The notes under the pieces were generated by a model that saw only the letters and a program-made list of their open reading frames with translations, was not told where the DNA came from and did no database searches. From Dehalococcoidia bacterium (GTDB lineage: Bacteria; Chloroflexota; Dehalococcoidia; DSTF01; WHTK01), in assembly GCA_009377745.1 (NCBI GenBank), contig WHTK01000008.1, positions 1-64,000 on the forward strand: DNA of 64,000 nt, read 5' to 3'. Below, in pieces: positions 58,615-64,000 of this stretch (positions are counted from its first letter, which is position 1; every line of letters starts with the position of its first letter). A program made the translations under genes and the position numbers.

Positions 58615-59367
58615 TCAAGAAGACTTCTTCTCCAGCACTAGCAGGTGGGAGAGGCCCAGTCGCTTCAGCCAGGTCTGCTCCAGCGTATAGGTCACGTCGC
58701 GCAGGACCTTGCCGAAAGCAGGCTTGCGCTCGATGACATCATCAAAGCCGGGATAGATAACGGTCCATTCGACCCAGCGGCCCGGCAGGCCTCCGCTGAT
58801 GCGCTCAAGACGCGCTCTCGTGTAAGCGCGGGCGTGGGGCACAAGGCGGTCACGCAACCGGTCCGGCAGGTAGTTCACCAGCGGGATGTTGCCGAAGACG
58901 TAGCGCTTGCCGAGGTAGACGCCGTGGGTCTCGAAGGGATAGAAGCGGTTGGGCGCGAAGATCACGACGCGGCCACCGGGCTTCGTCACGCGCAGGGCCT
59001 CGCGCAGGGTGTCGCGGTCGTTAGTGACGTGCTCGATGACTTCGTTGAGCAGGACGCCGTCGAAGGAGTTGTCGGCGAAGGGCAGGTACTCACCGACCCC
59101 GGCGCAGAGGCCATCGACGCCGCCCATGGCGCCGCGCTGCACTCGCTGCAGGTCTAGGTTATCGTCCGGGAGATGCTGCCGGAAATCGCCCAGCCGCCGG
59201 ACGTAGGCGCCAATGCCGCAACCGATATCGAGAATGCGGGCGTCTTCCAGCGCCAGATAGCGCCGGATCATATCCAGACGCCGCTCCTGGCCGAAGCGCC
59301 AGACATAGCTCGGATTGCCAAGGACGACCTGATCGAGGCTGGTAGCCTGCGCGGCCGTGTTCGTCAC
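58615..59367 (-). CDS. class I SAM-dependent methyltransferase
   Basis: 250 aa from GTG 59367 (GGGAG five bases upstream; an ATG at 59397 is open). Motif I ARILDIGCGIGAYVRRLG, then GEYLPFADNSFDGVLLNEVI and EHVTNDRDTLREALRVTKPG. These identify a UbiE/type-11-like methyltransferase. C-terminal region basic. Acceptor unknown. Lies between PBP1A and gatC, and could be related to lipid, polyketide or cell-wall modification. Confidence 0.82.
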   Translation of the reverse strand: MTNTAAQATSLDQVVLGNPSYVWRFGQERRLDMIRRYLALEDARILDIGCGIGAYVRRLGDFRQHLPDDNLDLQRVQRGAMGGVDGLCAGVGEYLPFADNSFDGVLLNEVIEHVTNDRDTLREALRVTKPGGRVVIFAPNRFYPFETHGVYLGKRYVFGNIPLVNYLPDRLRDRLVPHARAYTRARLERISGGLPGRWVEWTVIYPGFDDVIERKPAFGKVLRDVTYTLEQTWLKRLGLSHLLVLEKKSS

Positions 59368-59511
59368 GCTGTCTCCCTCACCGCCACCGCGAAACATCGT
59401 AGCACAGGGGCACGGGCGCAATTGTTAAGGAAAACAACGTTTTTGCCGCCGTGTCGCAGGTTCCTGCGGTCCCACTAATTGCACCGGATGCTCAATGGCG
59501 AATCCGGATGC

Positions 59512-59517
59512 TAAACT
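59512..59517 (+). promoter_or_regulatory. -10 box of gatCA
   Basis: TAAACT, 6 nt before the gatC ATG; no Shine-Dalgarno, so probably leaderless. Confidence 0.45.
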
Positions 59518-59523
59518 CGCCGC

Positions 59524-59817
59524 ATGGCCCTCACCCGTGAAGAAGTGCTGCACATCGCCCGGCTGGCCCGCGTCGGCCTGACCGAGGATGACGTCACGAA
59601 GTTCCAGCAGCAGCTCTCCCAGATACTCGACCACTTCGACGCCCTCAGCCGCATCGATACCGAAGGCGTGCCACCCACGACTCATACCCTCGCCCTGGAG
59701 GGAGTGATGGCCGCCGACGAGCCCCAGCCTTCCTTGCCGCGCGACGCCGTCCTCGCCAACGCCCCGGTCGAACAGGATGGCCACCTGCGCGTCCGCGCCG
59801 TCCTCGAAGACACCTAG
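59524..59817 (+). CDS. gatC: Asp/Glu-tRNA(Asn/Gln) amidotransferase subunit C
   Basis: 97 aa, typical length. LTREEVLHIARLARVGLTED and the FQQQLSQILDHFDALSRIDT block are diagnostic. The C-terminal segment includes LRADxx-like PSLPRDAVLANAPVEQDGHL. Stabilises the GatAB complex, which converts Glu-tRNA(Gln) or Asp-tRNA(Asn). 60 nt before gatA; gatB is not in the window. Confidence 0.93.
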   Translation: MALTREEVLHIARLARVGLTEDDVTKFQQQLSQILDHFDALSRIDTEGVPPTTHTLALEGVMAADEPQPSLPRDAVLANAPVEQDGHLRVRAVLEDT

Positions 59818-59877
59818 CGGTGGGTGCAGGGCTGCCGCTCTCTCGACGGCCACGGATAATAATCGGAGAGTGCCCAC

Positions 59878-61353
59878 GTGCCTGACGATCTGCCGTTCCT
59901 GACGATCACGGAGGCGCGCGGGTTGCTCGACCGGCGCGAGGTCAGCGCCGTCGAGCTGACGCGCGCGGTCCTCGATCGGCTGATAGACGTCGATGAGCGG
60001 GTCAAGGCCTACGTCACAGTGACAGACCACATGGCGATGGCTGCCGCGATGGCTGCCGACAGGCGCATCGCCGCCGGCGAGAGCACGCCGCTGCTCGGCA
60101 TCCCGGCGGCGATCAAGGACGTCATCTCCACCCGCGGCGTACGCACCACCTGCTCATCGCGCATGCTGGAGGACTTCGTGCCGCCTTACGACGCCCACGT
60201 TATTGAGCGGCTGACGGCGGCCGGGGCGGTGATGGCCGGCAAGACCAACATGGACGAGTTCGCCATGGGCTCTTCGACCGAGAACTCAGCCTTCTTCACC
60301 ACTCACAACCCATGGGCCCTCGACCGCGTGCCCGGCGGCTCCTCCGGCGGCTCGGCCGCGGCAACGGCGGCCGGGGAGGCGCTTTTCGCTCTCGGCTCGG
60401 ATACCGGCGGCTCGATCCGGCAGCCGGCGGCGCTCTGTGGCGTGGTCGGCGTCAAGCCGACGTATGGGCGAGTGAGCCGCTATGGTCTGGTAGCCTTTGC
60501 CAGCTCCCTGGACCAGATCGGGCCCTTCACGCGCAGCGTCCGGGACGCTGCCATCGTCCTCAACGCGATCTGCGGCCTCGACGCCCGTGACGCCACTTCT
60601 GCCCCGGTCGAGACGCCGGACTTCACGGCCGGACTGACCGGCGACCTGCGCGGCCTGCGCATCGGGGTGCCGCGCGAGTATCTGCCTGACAGCCTGGAGC
60701 CCGCGGTGCGGCAGGTCTTCCTGGACGCCATCGAGCAGGTGCGCTCCCTCGGCGCTGACGTCGACTTCGACCTGTCACTGCCCAGCACCGAGGCCGCCCT
60801 GGCCGTCTACTACGTCCTAGCGCCCTCCGAGGCGTCAGCCAATCTCGCCCGCTACGATGGCGTCAAATACGGCTACTCCTACCAGGACGGGGCGTCGATG
60901 TGGGAGAACATGGAGCGCACCCGCCAGCACGGCTTTGGCGATGAGGTGAAGCGGCGGATCATGCTGGGGACTTACGCGCTCTCGACCGGCTACTACGATG
61001 CTTACTACCTGAAGGCGCAGAAGGTACGCACGCTGATCCGGCGCGAGTTCGACGCCGCTTTCGAGAAGTACGGCGCCATCCTGACGCCGGTGACGCCAAC
61101 CCCAGCCTTTCGCATCGGCGAGAAGGCCAACGACCCGGTGGCGATGTACCTGAGCGACATCTTTACGCTGCCTGTGAACATCGCCGGGCTGCCGGGAGCG
61201 TCCGTCCCGTCCGGGTTTGTAGAGGCCGATGGCAAGCAGCTACCGGTGGGGCTGCAGATACTGGCCAAACCGTTCGATGAGGCGACAATGCTGCGCGTCG
61301 GCCATGCCTACGAGCAGGCCACGGAGTGGCACAAGAGACGGCCGGCGCTGTAG
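59878..61353 (+). CDS. gatA: Asp/Glu-tRNA(Asn/Gln) amidotransferase subunit A
   Basis: 491 aa, GTG start with GGAGAG upstream. Amidase signature with catalytic Lys in [16 protein letters not shown], cis-Ser in the [17 protein letters not shown] block and the nucleophile Ser in [36 protein letters not shown] precedes. Releases ammonia from glutamine for transamidation of mischarged tRNA. Operon with gatC. Confidence 0.95.
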   Translation: MPDDLPFLTITEARGLLDRREVSAVELTRAVLDRLIDVDERVKAYVTVTDHMAMAAAMAADRRIAAGESTPLLGIPAAIKDVISTRGVRTTCSSRMLEDFVPPYDAHVIERLTAAGAVMAGKTNMDEFAMGSSTENSAFFTTHNPWALDRVPGGSSGGSAAATAAGEALFALGSDTGGSIRQPAALCGVVGVKPTYGRVSRYGLVAFASSLDQIGPFTRSVRDAAIVLNAICGLDARDATSAPVETPDFTAGLTGDLRGLRIGVPREYLPDSLEPAVRQVFLDAIEQVRSLGADVDFDLSLPSTEAALAVYYVLAPSEASANLARYDGVKYGYSYQDGASMWENMERTRQHGFGDEVKRRIMLGTYALSTGYYDAYYLKAQKVRTLIRREFDAAFEKYGAILTPVTPTPAFRIGEKANDPVAMYLSDIFTLPVNIAGLPGASVPSGFVEADGKQLPVGLQILAKPFDEATMLRVGHAYEQATEWHKRRPAL

Positions 61354-61365
61354 TAACAATTACAA

Positions 61366-62049
61366 CTAGCCTTCAGCTATATGTTGCAGTCGGGCGGCTG
61401 CCTGTCGCACCCAAACCTGTTGAGCGACTGTACTAAGGCTGCGGTTGCGGTCTTGAATAATTACCTCAAAGGGAGGATTTGGCCAGAGTCCGGCGAGTAT
61501 GTCTCCAACTCTCTTTCCTCCTGCAACGACGGCACGTGGCTTGAGGACGTCAAGTTGAGCCTTCGTCCAAGGCCAACCTGTCCTAATCATTCGAGGTGTT
61601 AGTGAGGCATTAGCAATAGTTGGGCTCTGGAAGAGGTTTAAGTAGGCTATATTGCGAGGAGTAAACCCAAGTTGGTTAAGTAATGGCTGCACATACATAC
61701 TCCAGACTCGCCATTCGCGAAGATCGTCCAGCCAACACTGAAATGCCTTCTCATAGGCGGCTGTCGTGCCAGAATCGCGCCATTTCGCCAGCACCTCATG
61801 CCATTCTTGCCACTTTGGCTGGAAGCCTGTACGTGAGAGACGATTGTCGCCATTACCGGGATTGAGACCTAACACCACTAACCCCTTATATTCCGTCCCC
61901 ATGAACCCAGGCTGCGCAAGGCCAACCGATGGCGCATTGACAGCGATACGCTGGAAGTCGAAGCCAAGCGCAGCGCGACGATCCCACGCGATAATGCGTC
62001 GCCCCAGGTCGATAAACTCGCTCAGTAAGTCATCCATCACGGTTTGCAT
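61366..62049 (-). CDS. uracil-DNA glycosylase-superfamily-like protein
   Basis: 227 aa from ATG 62049; the upstream extension of the frame is antisense to the aminotransferase start. GLVVLGLNPGNGDNR (~50-65) resembles the catalytic-loop motif of UDG-superfamily enzymes. LKPRAVVAGGKRVGDILAGL near the C-terminus fits their second conserved strand/loop. Assignment is tentative. The gene is less GC-rich and has different codon use from gatA and the aminotransferase, suggesting horizontal origin. TATACT lies 9 nt before the ATG. It converges with gatA. Confidence 0.55.
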   Translation of the reverse strand: MQTVMDDLLSEFIDLGRRIIAWDRRAALGFDFQRIAVNAPSVGLAQPGFMGTEYKGLVVLGLNPGNGDNRLSRTGFQPKWQEWHEVLAKWRDSGTTAAYEKAFQCWLDDLREWRVWSMYVQPLLNQLGFTPRNIAYLNLFQSPTIANASLTPRMIRTGWPWTKAQLDVLKPRAVVAGGKRVGDILAGLWPNPPFEVIIQDRNRSLSTVAQQVWVRQAAARLQHIAEG

Positions 62050-62058
62050 TGCCTGTGA

Positions 62059-62064
62059 AGTATA
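62059..62064 (-). promoter_or_regulatory. -10 box of UDG-like gene
   Basis: TATACT on the minus strand, 9 nt before ATG 62049. Confidence 0.4.
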
Positions 62065-62164
62065 ACTCTTGCCGGAAGGTAACGACTTCGAAATTTTAGG
62101 ACTGCGCAAGGCCTGAGAGACGAATCCTATACGCGGCTTCTGGCGATAAGCGGCGTCCTGACCG

Positions 62165-62170
62165 TATACT
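62165..62170 (+). promoter_or_regulatory. -10 box of aminotransferase gene
   Basis: TATACT ending 6 nt before ATG 62177; no Shine-Dalgarno. Confidence 0.45.
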
Positions 62171-62176
62171 CCGCCC

Positions 62177-63370
62177 ATGCCCCAAGAGCATCGCGCCCAA
62201 CGAGGCGCTATCGCCCGGCGCCTCGACGCGGTTTCTGCCTCGGGCATCCGCGCCTTCTTCGAGCTGATAGCGACGACGGACGGAGTTATCTCCCTCGGCG
62301 TCGGTGAGCCGGACTTCGCCACGCCGAACCGCATCCGTCAGGCCGCGATTAAATCGATTGAGGACGGGCTCACCGCCTACACCTCCAACTACGGCCTGCC
62401 GGAGCTGCGCGAGCAGATCGCCAACCACCTGCATCGGCTTTACGGTGTCTCGTACGACCCGGACTCCGAGATCATCGTCACGACCGGCGTCAGCGAGGGG
62501 CTCAACCTTGCGACCCAGGCGCTGATCGATGATGGCGACGAGGTCCTGGCGTCCGACCCGTCTTATGTCGCCTACATGCCGACAGTCGTTTTTGCCGGCG
62601 GGCGCTTCGTCTCGGTGCCGACCAACGCGGAGCAAGGCTTTCGTCTCAACGCCGAAGACGTCGAAGCACGGATAACGCCCAACTCGAAGGCGATCCTGCT
62701 CGGCTATCCCTCGAACCCCACCGGCACCGTGATGAGCCGCCCAGACCTCGAGGCGATCGAAGCGGTCGCTGAGCGCCATGACCTTTTTGTCATTTCGGAT
62801 GAGATTTACGACCGACTGGTTTATGGCGTCGACCACGTCTGCTTTTCGTCATTGCCCGGCGCCAAAGAGCGGACGATCCTCCTGGGCGGCTTCTCCAAGA
62901 CCTACGCGATGACCGGCTGGCGCCTGGGTTGGGTCTGCGCCCCGACGCGGGTGACAGACGCGATGATGAAGGTGCACCAGTACATCATGATGTCTGCGCC
63001 AACGGCCGCTCAGCACGCCGCCCTGGAGGCCCTGCGTTCCGGGGAAGAAGATGCCCAGGGCATGATCGGCGAGTACGCCCGTCGCCGAGAGCTGGTGATC
63101 AAGGCCTGTCACGAGATGGACCTGGAGCTGGTAGAACCGAGCGGCGCTTTTTACGCCTTCCCCCGCGTCACGAGCACCGGCCTGGACGACCAGGCATTCG
63201 CCGAGAAGCTGCTGCTGGAGGAGAAGGTAGCCGTGGTCCCCGGCTCCGCTTTCGGGCCGGGCGGTCGCGGCCACGTGCGCATCTGCTACGCCCAGACTTA
63301 CGAGCTCCTGGGCGAGGCGTTACAGCGGATGTCGAACTTCGTCACCCGCCATCGCAACGGCAGGCACTAA
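62177..63370 (+). CDS. class I/II pyridoxal-phosphate aminotransferase
   Basis: 397 aa. Fold type I: VISLGVGEPDFATPNRIRQA, YTSNYGLPELREQIANHL, LLGYPSNPTGTVMSRPDLEA (the Asn in SNPTG), VISDEIYDRLVYG (the Asp and Tyr that contact PLP), and the PLP lysine in GGFSKTYAMTGWRLGW. Likely an aspartate-, aromatic- or alanine-type enzyme; the acceptor cannot be resolved by eye. Leaderless-type start. A HAD hydrolase gene follows 18 nt later. Confidence 0.9.
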   Translation: MPQEHRAQRGAIARRLDAVSASGIRAFFELIATTDGVISLGVGEPDFATPNRIRQAAIKSIEDGLTAYTSNYGLPELREQIANHLHRLYGVSYDPDSEIIVTTGVSEGLNLATQALIDDGDEVLASDPSYVAYMPTVVFAGGRFVSVPTNAEQGFRLNAEDVEARITPNSKAILLGYPSNPTGTVMSRPDLEAIEAVAERHDLFVISDEIYDRLVYGVDHVCFSSLPGAKERTILLGGFSKTYAMTGWRLGWVCAPTRVTDAMMKVHQYIMMSAPTAAQHAALEALRSGEEDAQGMIGEYARRRELVIKACHEMDLELVEPSGAFYAFPRVTSTGLDDQAFAEKLLLEEKVAVVPGSAFGPGGRGHVRICYAQTYELLGEALQRMSNFVTRHRNGRH

Positions 63371-63388
63371 ATCCTGGCAGACCGCACC

Positions 63389-64000
63389 ATGAGCCTCCGG
63401 GCCGTCATCTTCGATTTCGACGGACTGATCCTGGATACGGAGATGGCCGACTTCGTCTACTGGTGCGAGATATACGAGGCGCGCGGCCACGCCCTGGACT
63501 CGGAGACATGGGCTCGCGGGATCGGCACTCGCGGCGGCTTCGATCCCTATGTCCACCTTGAGACTCTCACTGGAGCGGTGATCGACCGCGATGTGATCCG
63601 GGCCGAAGGGCGGCCGCGACTTGAAGCGCTGCTGGCAGATCTGATCCTGCTGGAGGGCGTCGAGGCGCGGCTGGACGAAGCGCGAGAGTTGGGGTTAAAG
63701 ATCGGCCTGGCTTCCAGCAGCGACCGCTACTGGATCGAGCCGCACCTGGAACGCTTCGGGCTGGCCAGCCGCTTCGACGTAATCCGGTGCGGCGGCGAAG
63801 GCGGCGGGCTTGATGTGCATTGCAGTGCCGAACTCGATCACTTCGGTCCTCGACCTGTCAGCGGCAGACACAATCGTGACCAGCCTGGCGGCCGTCTCGT
63901 TGTCGCGCCTGAGCGAAGCATGGGAAAGCGGGCTACCTCCGCTCTCAGCCACCCCATGACAGTCGGGCAATCTGGCAGTCGGGCAGGAAGAAGGCAGCTG
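63389..64000 (+). CDS. HAD-superfamily hydrolase, partial
   Basis: Frame open from ATG 63389 to the window edge (204 codons). N-terminus LRAVIFDFDGLILDTE carries the DxD nucleophile of HAD motif I, with the cap domain following. Motif II is the Ser in GLASSSDRYWIEPHL (~110). After FDVIRCGGE (~residue 135) the expected Lys motif (KPxP) and DxxxG motif are absent, and the remaining ~70 residues look non-homologous. Either the gene is disrupted near 63790 or the sequence at the window end is rearranged. Similar to beta-phosphoglucomutase-type HADs. Confidence 0.6.
   Translation, partial: MSLRAVIFDFDGLILDTEMADFVYWCEIYEARGHALDSETWARGIGTRGGFDPYVHLETLTGAVIDRDVIRAEGRPRLEALLADLILLEGVEARLDEARELGLKIGLASSSDRYWIEPHLERFGLASRFDVIRCGGEGGGLDVHCSAELDHFGPRPVSGRHNRDQPGGRLVVAPERSMGKRATSALSHPMTVGQSGSRAGRRQL

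Overview
The window is high-GC bacterial chromosome. Several features point to a Chloroflexota lineage, probably Dehalococcoidia-like: N-terminal LuxR helix-turn-helix proteins opening with GRPxxxDVLTPREWxVL, a heme operon that joins hemA/hemL to hemQ and a fused AhbA/AhbB-type protein, and many starts only 6-10 nt downstream of a TANNNT -10 box (leaderless transcripts). This placement is inference from gene content; no rRNA or other taxonomic marker is present.

The window falls into two halves. Positions 1-27249 are accessory. First comes a minus-strand operon (80-3282) with an XRE repressor, small proteins, a RepB/PrimPol-type primase and a RecA-like helicase ATPase, which looks like the replication module of a mobile element. 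Next (3394-16718) is an unusual signalling island. It holds three intact membrane-tethered LuxR-HTH proteins, a frameshifted fourth and the 3' remnant of a fifth. Interleaved with these are two ECF sigma/membrane anti-sigma-like pairs, a frameshifted third anti-sigma-like protein and secreted proteins. All four LuxR-type genes share a promoter of the form GGGTAGKGTMA-N17-TANNNT lying directly on the start codon, and a fifth copy precedes a secreted repeat protein. Then (17139-27249) comes a compact conjugative or mobilizable element: PrgI, a VirB4 split into two genes, a CHC2/Toprim primase, a VirD4/TraG-like ATPase, a tandemly duplicated replication-relaxation protein and a large serine recombinase. 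The recombinase gene ends inside the 3' end of dnaN.

Positions 27224-64000 are mostly core chromosome. They hold dnaN; two secreted proteins; a five-gene heme operon (aldo/keto reductase, ahbAB, hemQ, hemA, hemL); a MerR-like regulator; dinB; VOC/SRPBCC proteins with an ArsR regulator; the riboflavin genes (ribD, ribE, ribBA, ribH) with dcd; and an ECF sigma/zinc-finger anti-sigma/SIMPL operon with an RNase J-like hydrolase. They continue with a UbiA prenyltransferase operon, a membrane-anchored HExxH peptidase, a disulfide oxidoreductase, a class A penicillin-binding protein, gatC-gatA, a UDG-like protein, an aminotransferase and a HAD hydrolase truncated by the window edge.

Several genes (6.4-6.7, 8.4-9.2, 10.8-11.5, 11.5-12.6 and 29.1-30.0 kb) are broken by single-base frameshifts although their codons still read cleanly. 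This means either recent decay or indel errors in the assembly. No rRNA, tRNA or CRISPR array was recognised.
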